Below are positions 17,935-25,379 of a stretch of 49,669 nucleotides of DNA, piece by piece (the stretch's first letter is position 1; each line of letters opens with the position of its first letter). Made by a program: the position numbers and the translations under genes. The stretch is from IMG/VR virus record IMGVR_UViG_3300037088_000785, positions 1 through 49,669 of that record; one strand, given 5' to 3'. Under the pieces are notes generated by a model. It searched no databases. It saw only the letters and a list, made by a program, of their open reading frames with translations, and was not told where the DNA came from. This DNA comes from a virus.

Positions 17935-18738
17935 CTAAGAATCGAGGTTTTTAAGCCAGTCCCTTACGCCGCCATCCTGATAATTCTTGAGGTCGAAGGT
18001 CTGAATCTTCTCGTGAGTGAATCTCTCCACAGGAATCTCTCTCTGTAGGAAAGCAATCCGCTCATGCGGCATCGTTGCCATCGCACAATGGAAGTTTCCG
18101 GAGACCACCCCGATGAAGGCCCCGCAGGCCCCCAGGAGTCCCAGAAGGGTCGATACCCGCGGCGTGACCCGGCGAACCGAGCAGTCCACGAAATCGAATT
18201 TCTGGTTTACGGGATTATGGAAGATGTGCTCAAAATGTGACTCTATAGGAATCCATCCAGCCGCGAGGATCTCGGACCATATCTTTTTGGCAACGTCCTC
18301 CGGGCAATTTGCCAGATCAGGCAAGCACGTTATGTTCCAATGGACCGCGCACAGCTTACTCGGGAACTTCGGAAGAGGCTTGTACTCGATAGCCGGTGGA
18401 GAAATGCCCAATTCCTCCTTGCAGCACAGCTCCGCCTTGGTGAGGCCGGGGACCTCCACCGGGAAGTGGATCAGAGCCGTCAGGTCGTATCCCTCCTCGA
18501 TGTTTTTGAGGTCCCCGAGAAGAATGGCTTCAGGGTAAATCGTCTCTTCATCCAGCCCTTTGCAAAACCCCAGGTCAAAATGGATGCCGGGGTATAATTC
18601 CTTCAGCTTATCGAAAAGGGGCAGGAACATCACTTGATCCCCCAGGCCGTGCCAACTAACGATGAGGACCTTTTTGAAGGTCCCCTCGTCCAGATAGGCA
18701 GCCAGCTTCTTTTCTTGCTTCCCCGGTTCTATGATCAT
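17935..18738 (-). CDS. GT9-like (ADP-heptose transferase family) glycosyltransferase 1
   Basis: The N-terminal half-domain KKVLIVSWHGLGDQVMFLP (residues 22-40) is the acceptor-side signature of GT9 enzymes, with the usual GDxV turn. The C-terminal part VSTLLGLLGACGAFIGVVSG then NFHCAMA (about 197-228) matches the donor-site region 'S..ELaaLl..a...vg.dsG..Hla'. GT9 enzymes move heptose or related sugars onto lipopolysaccharide or other acceptors with a GT-B fold; no membrane segment is present. At 267 residues it is short for the family. It starts MIIEPGKQEKK, a stretch duplicated at the start of the preceding zinc gene. It is the last gene of the modification cassette. Confidence 0.8.
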   Translation of the reverse strand: MIIEPGKQEKKLAAYLDEGTFKKVLIVSWHGLGDQVMFLPLFDKLKELYPGIHFDLGFCKGLDEETIYPEAILLGDLKNIEEGYDLTALIHFPVEVPGLTKAELCCKEELGISPPAIEYKPLPKFPSKLCAVHWNITCLPDLANCPEDVAKKIWSEILAAGWIPIESHFEHIFHNPVNQKFDFVDCSVRRVTPRVSTLLGLLGACGAFIGVVSGNFHCAMATMPHERIAFLQREIPVERFTHEKIQTFDLKNYQDGGVRDWLKNLDS

Positions 18739-18895
18739 TTTTCGAAACCCCTTCTATAAATTTATGGCACAAACAATATTCTCTTGGCTGTGAGTATGAA
18801 TTATGCCACCAACACATTCCCTTGCTATTATTGTGCATTTCTTTTCCGTGCCCACACTCTGCACATTTTTCTTGCTTCCCGGGTTCTATTATCAT
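18656..18895 (-). CDS. Small Cys/His-rich zinc-binding protein (79 aa)
   Basis: Starts at an ATG overlapping the upstream methyltransferase stop as ATGA. The core CAECGHGKEMHNNSKGMC, followed by WWH and YCLCHKF, carries Cys/His in a pattern seen in small phage and bacterial zinc proteins ('CxxCGHxxxxH...C......CxCxxF'). The last about 28 residues read across the start of the GT9-like gene in another frame and may be spurious extension. Its first ten residues (MIIEPGKQEK) equal the start of the GT9-like protein because of a local duplication. Role unknown; it lies inside the modification cassette. Confidence 0.55.
   Translation of the reverse strand: MIIEPGKQEKCAECGHGKEMHNNSKGMCWWHNSYSQPREYCLCHKFIEGVSKNDHRTGEARKEAGCLSGRGDLQKGPHR
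18710..18895 (-). repeat. 29-base direct repeat at two gene starts
   Basis: 18710-18738 and 18867-18895 are identical at 27 of 29 bases; each is the first codons of a gene (MIIEPGKQEK). It lies between the methyltransferase and the GT9-like gene. Confidence 0.75.
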
Positions 18896-19545
18896 CTTCG
18901 CACCGCCCATGCTGTTCCTTTGCCAGCCTCATCCCGATACCAGGAGAACTCATTTAGGTGCTTATCTTGGAAAGCATTGAGAGCTGGTTTCAGGTCAAAT
19001 CCATCTGATTGCACGGTAGCCGAAATATCGTCCACGAGGAGTACTCCTCCTGTGGCCAGAAGATCGACCACGTTTTCCAGGTCTTCCGTGAGAACCTCAA
19101 CCGAGTGGCCCCCATCGCACAAGATGTAATCGAACAGGTCGGTATTCCCCTGCTTGAAGGCGGGGACGGTCTTCCTGGAATCACCAATGTAGAACTCAAC
19201 GAACCCCGTGGGGATGGCCAGGTGCTCAAGGTGCTTCCTCACCAGATCCGGGCATGAGAGGCCATCATCGAACAGATCGAACAGGCAGACTCGGAGGCCG
19301 CTGAAGTCCTGGTAAGCGGAAAGAAGGGCCGCGATGGAGAGTCCCGTTCGGGTTCCTATTTCCATGATCCTCATCGGATGATGAGTAGCTCCCCATTGGA
19401 AGGCTAGTGCGTGAATATCGAAGAAATTATCGCCCCATTTTTTGTAGTGAGTCTGATAATTAAGGACGTAGGTGTCACGGGGAGTGACTTTATTTAATAC
19501 CCGCAGGTTGTGAAAGACCATGGCCGTGAGCAGTTTTTTATCCAT
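18892..19545 (-). CDS. SAM-dependent class I methyltransferase (217 aa)
   Basis: The SAM-binding motif I is MEIGTRTGLS (61-70), and ILCDGGHSVE (141-150) and GGVLLVDDI (166-174) fit the methyltransferase_24 type, in which the acidic-His motif contacts SAM. Small enzymes of this family often methylate sugars or sugar-linked products. Its start overlaps the end of the upstream glycosyltransferase by about eight bases, and its stop overlaps the next gene, so the genes are coupled. Target inferred as a glycan of the phage or host surface; not shown. Confidence 0.75.
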   Translation of the reverse strand: MDKKLLTAMVFHNLRVLNKVTPRDTYVLNYQTHYKKWGDNFFDIHALAFQWGATHHPMRIMEIGTRTGLSIAALLSAYQDFSGLRVCLFDLFDDGLSCPDLVRKHLEHLAIPTGFVEFYIGDSRKTVPAFKQGNTDLFDYILCDGGHSVEVLTEDLENVVDLLATGGVLLVDDISATVQSDGFDLKPALNAFQDKHLNEFSWYRDEAGKGTAWAVRR

Positions 19546-20452
19546 CGATCTTCACCTTGTACTCGGCCATCTTCTTCACATAGTCCACGAGGAAGGCCAG
19601 GCAGTTCCGAGCCAGGGCCTTGCAGGTTTCCGAGCCGTTCAGCTCCCGGTCGATCATCTTGAGCTGTCCGTCAAGCTGCCATCCCTGCCACACGGAACTT
19701 AAAAATTGTCCGTGAAGAACGAACAGCTCCTCCCCGTTCACCGTCCACAGGTTCCCGTGCATCTCGCAGACGTGGGAGCAGGGCTTGAGCAGGGTCTCAT
19801 GGAGGCCGGACCAGGTGGCTTCGGCCAGGGCGATGACCCTGTTCTGGTATCCGAATTTCATAATGGATAGATTTACCGAATCCATGTCGGGGCCGCGGAA
19901 TCGCCGCTCAGGAGGATAGTCCGCAAAGATCTTCCAGGAGAAGACAAAGGCATCCGAAAACTTCGGAGAGTAAAAAAGAGGAGAGCAGCAGATGTCCTTT
20001 TCGTTCCAGGTCTTCGGTAGAATATGCTTTCCATCTACTTTGTGGTGCTCCTCAAATCCCTCTCCGTATGTCCTCTTTTGCTCCAATCCACAGCCGATTA
20101 TCACATCCGCCTTATCCGCAATTTCAAACCAGATATCCAAATTGCGAATGATGCAGGAATCGGCGTCCAGGACACAGATCGCATCGTACTCCACGTCCAG
20201 GAGGGCGTAGCGGTAGCGCATGAGCACTTCGCCCTCACCGAGCGCCTGCATCTCTGGGATACCCGAAACCTCGTGGACGATGACCCGGTATCCGAGTTGA
20301 TCGAGCTTGGCCAGGTACTTCGCCGGCAGGGCCCAAGAGATCAGGTGAACGTCCTGCTTGTTCCCCACCTTCTCCAGGCTGTTCAGAAGGACGTTCAGCG
20401 GGGGCAGGTACTTCTCGTTCGCCGCCACGACGAAGGCGTATTTACTCTTCAT
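19538..20452 (-). CDS. GT-A fold glycosyltransferase (GT8-like), DAD motif
   Basis: Start placed at MKSKYAFVVAAN because the longer frame upstream shadows the preceding gene; this ATG overlaps that gene's stop by 11 bases with GGCGAGAG before it. KYAFVVAANEKYLPPLNVLL is the nucleotide-binding beginning of a GT-A enzyme. AICVLDADSCIIRNLDIW (91-108) contains the DxD metal-binding motif (D96-A97-D98), placing it near GT8. Typical GT8 enzymes use UDP-sugars to extend glycans. Length 304 residues is normal. Likely acts in the cytoplasm of the infected host. Confidence 0.8.
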   Translation of the reverse strand: MKSKYAFVVAANEKYLPPLNVLLNSLEKVGNKQDVHLISWALPAKYLAKLDQLGYRVIVHEVSGIPEMQALGEGEVLMRYRYALLDVEYDAICVLDADSCIIRNLDIWFEIADKADVIIGCGLEQKRTYGEGFEEHHKVDGKHILPKTWNEKDICCSPLFYSPKFSDAFVFSWKIFADYPPERRFRGPDMDSVNLSIMKFGYQNRVIALAEATWSGLHETLLKPCSHVCEMHGNLWTVNGEELFVLHGQFLSSVWQGWQLDGQLKMIDRELNGSETCKALARNCLAFLVDYVKKMAEYKVKIDG

Positions 20453-20963
20453 ACTCTCGCCACCAGCACCAGTCGTCTCCTTGTTTGACATCACCAATCT
20501 CCTCCTCCACGGCTTTCTTTGTATCGTCGAGCTGCCAGTCATGGCCGCCCATAATCGCCCGCTTCTTGAGTTTTCCTTTCCAGAAGCGCATATCTCTCTT
20601 TTGCTGTTCGTATCTATGGTCCCCATCCACCCAAACGAAGTCCAGGGGTTCCCGGACCGCTTCCAGGGCATCATCCGAAGTCATCCGGAGGACGATGCAC
20701 CTTCCTTCGTCTATGAAGCTCTGAAGCCGCTTGACGGCCTCCAGGTAGTTCGCATCATGGTACGGCTGGGGCTCTTCCGCTTCATACAGATGCCCGGTAA
20801 AGTGCTTCCATGGGTCGATGCAGTACAGCTTCAGTTTCGGCATCCGGGCCAGCATGGAGTAGCTTCCGGAGGCCCCTTGGATTCCGATCTCGGCCCCCAC
20901 AACGGGAACATCCCCAAAGAAGGGGATCAAGATTCGCTCAGGGAGGAAGATGTTCTGGTTCAT
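20442..20963 (-). CDS. Class I methyltransferase (173 aa)
   Basis: VVGAEIGIQGASGSYSML (21-38) is SAM motif I. DFVWVDGDHRYEQQ (108-121) and AIMGGHDWQLDD match the second and third conserved regions of methyltransferase_24 proteins. The start overlaps the upstream glycosyltransferase stop as ATGA. No metal-binding or kinase motif. Members of the family methylate sugar rings and small molecules; together with the other two methyltransferases here it suggests methylated sugars or caps. Target not determined. Confidence 0.75.
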   Translation of the reverse strand: MNQNIFLPERILIPFFGDVPVVGAEIGIQGASGSYSMLARMPKLKLYCIDPWKHFTGHLYEAEEPQPYHDANYLEAVKRLQSFIDEGRCIVLRMTSDDALEAVREPLDFVWVDGDHRYEQQKRDMRFWKGKLKKRAIMGGHDWQLDDTKKAVEEEIGDVKQGDDWCWWREYEE

Positions 20964-21925
20964 TCCGGGGGTCCTTGCACGAGGTAGTCCACGTCCTCGA
21001 TATTTGCTCTCAACTTCACTTTCCAGGTTTCGTTGAAAAGCCGATACATCCCGAAGGCCACACGGGTATTCTCCGCCAGCATACTCTTGAGGGGGTCTTT
21101 CGCGTCGGGGTGCTCCGTAACCCCTTTTATGAACCCCTTCGAATACCAGCAGCCATGCAGCATTTTAAGGCGCAGGTTCTCAGGGAGGTTGAGAAGGTAG
21201 GTCTTGCCATTACTCATCTTGATATCTCTCACTGGAGAGGTCAGGAAGGCGTGTTCCAGCCATTCTATGTCGTTCAGGAGAACCACCCGGTCCTTTTTCT
21301 TTAGGTAGTGGACCGCGTACCCCAGGGCTCTCATTTCATGGAATTCCGGGGTTTCGAAGATGATCTTCTTGAGGATGTAGTCCACCACGTCGGCCCACTT
21401 CAGGGGTTCCCAAAGCCAGGGGGAAGGCCAGATCGGGAAGACCGTGGGGGATACCGCCGGGTCAAAGTTCTCCAGGAAGGTTCCATGGAAGGAGTGCCAC
21501 GCGGTGACCAGGAGGCCGGTCCCCTCCACCATCTTGAACCAAGGGGTCAGGTCCTCGAGTAAAAGGCAATCCGCCTGGATAACCCCCGTTACTTTGTACC
21601 GGTCCTTCAGCATGAAGGGGTAATAGACGAACCCGAAGACCACGGGCCAGTCTTGGGCTTGCCAGTATTTCCAGTCCTTGAACTCTTGCGGGACCGTCTG
21701 GATCATCTCTTCGATATCAACCAGCTCCAGGCGGTAATTGAGATCGGCCTCCTGAATCTTCTGGATCCACCAGGCGGGCATTCCCCGATGAACCAGGTGA
21801 AGATCTATTTTGCTCCCGTGGTAATCGAGGGCGTTGATGACTGCGTTGGTCCCGGGCAGGTATCTCGTCCCGCAGCAGAAGAGGGTGAAGGCAAAGTCTG
21901 ATTTGGGCTTACCGTTTGTCCACAT
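20960..21925 (-). CDS. GT-A-like glycosyltransferase (321 aa)
   Basis: FAFTLFCCGTRYLPGTNAVI (11-30) fits the first beta-alpha unit of GT-A enzymes, and GVIQADCLLLEDLTPWF (114-130) occupies the place of the DxD motif in GT8-like proteins, but here it reads QAD, so the first acidic residue is replaced. The rest is compatible with a GT8-type sugar transferase (VVLLNDIEWLEH, HGCWYSKGF). The QAD could mean metal-independent or impaired catalysis. Coupled to its neighbours by short overlaps. Confidence 0.65.
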   Translation of the reverse strand: MWTNGKPKSDFAFTLFCCGTRYLPGTNAVINALDYHGSKIDLHLVHRGMPAWWIQKIQEADLNYRLELVDIEEMIQTVPQEFKDWKYWQAQDWPVVFGFVYYPFMLKDRYKVTGVIQADCLLLEDLTPWFKMVEGTGLLVTAWHSFHGTFLENFDPAVSPTVFPIWPSPWLWEPLKWADVVDYILKKIIFETPEFHEMRALGYAVHYLKKKDRVVLLNDIEWLEHAFLTSPVRDIKMSNGKTYLLNLPENLRLKMLHGCWYSKGFIKGVTEHPDAKDPLKSMLAENTRVAFGMYRLFNETWKVKLRANIEDVDYLVQGPPE

Positions 21926-21928
21926 GGT

Positions 21929-22840
21929 TCACCGCATCCTCGTAAGGTTCAGCCGGCCGCCCTGGTAGTACATTTTCACGGCATCCACGATCGTGTTGGG
22001 TTGGATCAGAGTGAAGCAGTGTGGAGTGCCGTAGACCAGATCATCACAGGACCCCTTCACGCCGCCTTTCCAACATCCATCCCACATGCAGCACTTCAGG
22101 GCGCCGTTCGTGTAGATGTACCTCCCATGGGGATAGATATGCCACCGGACCCCTTCCTTCCCGGCCGCCAGGACAACGTGGGGCTGTTCAAAGGCCGCGC
22201 TGATTACGAATTGGAGGGAAAGAGGGCCGATGCTTCCATGGGACCACCAGGCGAGCCGGATGAGTTGGCGGAGGTCGGTCTTCCCCACCAGATTGTAAAC
22301 TCCGTCGAGGACGTGGTGCAGGTGGCCAAGGTGGCCGATCTGAACGAGGCGGATGGCCCCCCCGAAGTAATCGTTGAACCGATCCACCACTTCCTGCCAA
22401 CGGTGATACTGCTTCAGCTCATTATCCTGTTTTCTTCCAGCGTTGATGAGCCAGAATCCCCCGGTCCAGCCGAATTCTACTTCCACCTGGTTTATCCAGT
22501 GGGCCTCTTCATCGGAGACGTAAAGCTCGGGCCGGATTCCGGTCTTCTTGATCTTGACGCCCAGCTTCTTTTCGATGTCATGTCTGAAGGCATCCGTAAA
22601 GTGGTGCCCCCTCCACCCGCTCTCGTGGATCTCATCGTAGGAGATATCAAACTTCTCAACGTCGGGGTCTTTGTCGTCCAGGGGGGTGAGACGGGGGTTA
22701 TGCTCCCAGATTTCGGGGCAGGGGCTTCGCACGTCGATCTGATAGTCCGGGTAAGACTCTTTCAGGTCTCCCACGGCCCGGGTCATGGTCAGGATGTCTC
22801 CGGGAGATTGACGTTGAGAGAGGATTATCTTTCGGCTCAT
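21929..22840 (-). CDS. GT9-like glycosyltransferase 2 (303 aa)
   Basis: LSQRQSPGDILTMTRAVGDL (7-26) is the GT9 acceptor-domain start with the SPGD loop, and SPCPEIWEHNP fits the downstream loop. The C-terminal half has RQLIRLAWWSHGSIGPLSLQ followed by FEQPHVVLAAGKEG, which matches the donor-site region. It is the second GT9-like enzyme in the cassette, and sequences differ, so it is not a recent duplicate. Inferred to transfer a heptose-like or related sugar. Confidence 0.75.
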   Translation of the reverse strand: MSRKIILSQRQSPGDILTMTRAVGDLKESYPDYQIDVRSPCPEIWEHNPRLTPLDDKDPDVEKFDISYDEIHESGWRGHHFTDAFRHDIEKKLGVKIKKTGIRPELYVSDEEAHWINQVEVEFGWTGGFWLINAGRKQDNELKQYHRWQEVVDRFNDYFGGAIRLVQIGHLGHLHHVLDGVYNLVGKTDLRQLIRLAWWSHGSIGPLSLQFVISAAFEQPHVVLAAGKEGVRWHIYPHGRYIYTNGALKCCMWDGCWKGGVKGSCDDLVYGTPHCFTLIQPNTIVDAVKMYYQGGRLNLTRMR

Positions 22841-23344
22841 TTAACCCCCGAAGAGGAAAGAGTGGATGTCTTTCCTGGGAGGACATTCTGGAGTACCACT
22901 TCTCATAGCGGCAAAACCATAGTTTGCAAAGAGAGAGCGAATTGATTTTTGGGTGAAGTAATGCAGATGCTCCCCGGGCTTAAAATGTTTAGACTCCATA
23001 AGCTCGCCCTCTATAATAGGAACGGATACGGCTACGTTTCTGGCAAGAGCGAGGATAGGTTCGATCATTCTAAAGTCCGGTAGATGTTCCAAAACATCCC
23101 AAAAGCAAACCACGTCATACATCATCAGTTTTATTCCCGTCTGCGGGAAGTTCCCGATATCGTAGGTGTATACCTCCACCCCAGAAGGACGGTAGGCTCT
23201 GAACCACCCCACCCCCGATCCATAGTCCAGAACGGTTTTGGGGTGTACGAAATCAACCCAATTCCATCGAAGCCGACAAATCTCTTCCGCTGTTGCGCTG
23301 TTCTGCCGGAGCATCTTCTCAAAGTACTCCAGGTCGTACTCCAT
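22841..23344 (-). CDS. SAM-dependent methyltransferase, short (167 aa)
   Basis: KTVLDYGSGVGWFRAYRP (36-53) is SAM motif I, and YDVVCFWDVLEHLPDF (76-91) is the 'DvLEHl' motif of methyltransferase_23 proteins, with LHYFTQKSIRSLFANYGF as the usual end region. It is shorter than the full family (about 220 residues) and lacks the N-terminal helices. The stop abuts the ATG of the GT9-like gene. First gene of the modification cassette. Target inferred as a glycan or capping group. Confidence 0.7.
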   Translation of the reverse strand: MEYDLEYFEKMLRQNSATAEEICRLRWNWVDFVHPKTVLDYGSGVGWFRAYRPSGVEVYTYDIGNFPQTGIKLMMYDVVCFWDVLEHLPDFRMIEPILALARNVAVSVPIIEGELMESKHFKPGEHLHYFTQKSIRSLFANYGFAAMRSGTPECPPRKDIHSFLFGG

Positions 23345-23364
23345 TTCCTCCTCCTCTACTTGTT

Positions 23365-24273
23365 TTATAGTGACCCGAAATCGGGCCGGGCGACAACTTC
23401 AGACCATCTCAGGTTGTCTTTGGCTGCTCGTGCTTTGAGCTTGTTATGCTCGAATATTTCCCCATGCTCCATGGAGGCCTTGGGGTCCAGGGTGTCCGCA
23501 TCTTTCTTCAGGTAGGCCTCCCGCATGATCCCGTCCACCAATTTGATGTGATCCTCCGTGCGCATCTCCGGGCTCTGGGTATCCATGCCGGTAGCCGTTA
23601 AGGCTGCTCCCAGGCGGGTCACGGTCAGATAAAGGGTGTCGATCACCTTTCGGATGACTCCGGCCGAGGCGGTCTCGTCGGTGATGTCTTCCAGGACCGT
23701 GAAGGAATCGGCGGTCGCAGTGACCACCGTGAAGGTCGCGGGGATGATATCGGTCCCGTTTGAAGTCGTCCCGGAGATCACAACCTCATCGCCGGCAGAA
23801 AGGGTGCCGGAGAACTTCGCGCCCGTCTGTGAGATGCTGTTGTCGGAAGCGGTGAAGACGAAGGCTTTGGAAAAGTACCCCAGGGAAGGATCGGGAAATC
23901 TCACCACCCGGATTTTCCCGGAATCATAATCCGGGACCATGTATTCGACCGTCCCCGTGGCATACTTCCAATCCAAAATGAATTGGCTCAGCCAGATATC
24001 GCTCTTCACCTTCACGTCTTTCTTGGCCGTGAAAAGTCGCCCATAGCGGACTTCCGTTATTTGGGGGTGAAGGGCGTAGGTGGGCTGATTGCAGAGGATG
24101 GGAATTTGGATGATTGCAGGAGTGGAATCGTCAAGGATGCAACCGGACTCCTTGACCCACTCGTTATATGCCTGATTCAGATAAAGCAAAAGCTCCCAGG
24201 ATTCCCAGAGGAAGGGAGCTTTCGTGTCTTGAAGCCTTTCCCTTGAGAGGGAAAGGATATCGCTCGTAATCAT
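23365..24273 (-). CDS. Head-tail adaptor-like protein with extra beta domain (302 aa)
   Basis: The N-terminus MITSDILSLSRERLQDTK, then WELLLYLNQAYNEWVKESG, matches podovirus adaptor proteins (DUF6682-type, 'xxL..yLNeA..e'), which join the portal ring to the tail. Residues about 140-215 (FSGTLSAGDEVVISGTTSNG) are Thr/Ser/Gly-rich and look like an extra beta domain inserted between the adaptor halves. It starts after a hairpin that covers the ribosome site (24278-24295). It lies immediately before the modification cassette. Confidence 0.65.
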   Translation of the reverse strand: MITSDILSLSRERLQDTKAPFLWESWELLLYLNQAYNEWVKESGCILDDSTPAIIQIPILCNQPTYALHPQITEVRYGRLFTAKKDVKVKSDIWLSQFILDWKYATGTVEYMVPDYDSGKIRVVRFPDPSLGYFSKAFVFTASDNSISQTGAKFSGTLSAGDEVVISGTTSNGTDIIPATFTVVTATADSFTVLEDITDETASAGVIRKVIDTLYLTVTRLGAALTATGMDTQSPEMRTEDHIKLVDGIMREAYLKKDADTLDPKASMEHGEIFEHNKLKARAAKDNLRWSEVVARPDFGSL

Positions 24274-24277
24274 GGCG

Positions 24278-24295
24278 TCCCCCTAAACAGGGGGA
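24278..24295 (-). promoter_or_regulatory. Stem covering the ribosome site of the adaptor gene
   Basis: TCCCCC and GGGGGA pair around a six-base loop four bases before the adaptor ATG, and the AGGGGGA needed for ribosome binding is one arm. Could reduce adaptor translation. Confidence 0.4.
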
Positions 24296-24342
24296 GCCCG
24301 GATAGGCCCCCCCCTTTTTTTATCGTGTTAGAGCTTCCCTGC

Positions 24343-24762
24343 TTATGTCCCGCTGCTCGAAGAGCTGCTGCTCCGAGAAGAAGAGCTGCTGCTGATAGAG
24401 CTTGAGCTGGAGCTGAACGAGCTGGAACTCGACACGCTGGAGGACGAAGAACTGCTGCTCATGGAACTGGAAGAGCTGCTCCGGGAACTGGAACTCGAGG
24501 AGCTGCTCTCAAGGATCTGCCCAAACTGACAGGAGGTTGAATTACCGATATTGAAGGAGAACTGCCCGGTATCCGTACAGATATACAGGCATCCGGTGGC
24601 GTACCCGGCCTTATTGACCGGCATGTTCGCATAGGTCCCCATAGCCAAAAGGACATGGTGCTTTTGCGTTTGGATAAGGCGCCATACATTGCCACTCTCC
24701 ATGTCCTTCGAACCTTCGAGGGTCAAAACTCCTACTGACCAGTCTTGTCTCCGTGATGGCAT
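24343..24762 (-). CDS. Head-proximal protein with C-terminal poly-serine tail (139 aa)
   Basis: Residues 1-85 form a small soluble domain, probably beta (NVWRLIQTQKHHVLLAMGTY, CLYICTDTGQFSFNIGNSTS), with no known motif. From about residue 86 to the end is a run of about 50 Ser broken by R, M, V, F and I. It is encoded between the adaptor and the decoration-like gene, so it is plausibly a head or neck surface protein. With the two tail proteins it gives three poly-serine virion candidates. Confidence 0.7.
   Translation of the reverse strand: MPSRRQDWSVGVLTLEGSKDMESGNVWRLIQTQKHHVLLAMGTYANMPVNKAGYATGCLYICTDTGQFSFNIGNSTSCQFGQILESSSSSSSSRSSSSSSMSSSSSSSSVSSSSSFSSSSSSISSSSSSRSSSSSSSGT
24349..24508. 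repeat. Poly-serine coding tract 4 (head-proximal protein)
   Basis: About 50 codons, mostly Ser with R, M, V, F, I at single positions. Confidence 0.8.
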
Positions 24763-24802
24763 TTTATCTCCTTTCCCGCCTTTTTAACGAGTTGGCCTTC
24801 TC

Positions 24803-24834
24803 GAAAAAAGGAGAAAGGGGGGCCTGTGCCCCCC
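24803..24834 (-). terminator. Minus-strand terminator after the decoration-like gene
   Basis: On the minus strand GGGGGG, a six-base loop, CCCCCC, then TTTCTCCTTTTTT. It lies 15 bases after the decoration-like stop and would separate abundant capsid transcripts from tail genes. Confidence 0.5.
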
Positions 24835-24848
24835 AGGGTTGTTGATCT

Positions 24849-25358
24849 TTACTTCCAGGTGGTCGGTGCCGCTGTCGCCAGGTCCGGAACGATGAAGGTC
24901 GTGGCTTCCACGAACACATCGAAGATGGCCGTGGTGACACCGGCGGTCCCGAAGGTGACCTTGAGGTAATCGGCGGCATTGTAGCTTTTCCCGAAGGTCA
25001 GCCCGTTCACGTCGCTGTTAAGGGTCATCTTCTGGGTTTTGGCGGTCGGACCCAGGGTGAAGGAAGCCAGCCAATAGGCCGGCCCGTCGCTGTCTCCGAT
25101 GGTGATGGTGGCGGTCGGAGCCGCATCCACCTTCCAGAGGTACACGCCCACGCATTTGATGTGCGTGAAAGCCGGGATGGTCCAGATCTTGATCGAGTCC
25201 CCAGCGGATCCGGTGAAGGACCCCGAGGGGAGGAAGGTGATCTGGTCAGCCATGTTGACGTGGAATCTCAGGACTCCACGAACCCCGGCGCCCTGGGAAT
25301 ATTCCGGAAGGTTCCCGACGAACCCCGGATACGCTGTGCAATCGTTTACAGTCGCCAT
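24849..25358 (-). CDS. Capsid decoration/stabilisation-like protein (169 aa)
   Basis: Position directly downstream of the major capsid gene in transcription order, small size and a beta-rich sequence (DQITFLPSGSFTGSAGDSIK, ATITIGDSDGPAYWLASFTL) suit a head decoration or structural protein. It starts MATVNDCTAYPG and has AAGGGGG before the ATG. A hairpin with a run of T on the minus strand follows it (24803-24834), which would end the head transcript. No catalytic motif. Confidence 0.6.
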   Translation of the reverse strand: MATVNDCTAYPGFVGNLPEYSQGAGVRGVLRFHVNMADQITFLPSGSFTGSAGDSIKIWTIPAFTHIKCVGVYLWKVDAAPTATITIGDSDGPAYWLASFTLGPTAKTQKMTLNSDVNGLTFGKSYNAADYLKVTFGTAGVTTAIFDVFVEATTFIVPDLATAAPTTWK

Positions 25359-25379
25359 GTTCTTATTGCCCCCTTTCCT

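Noticed and set aside
22001-22945. Plus-strand 314-aa frame opposite the GT9-like gene
   Set aside because: Antisense shadow; the minus-strand product has recognisable motifs.
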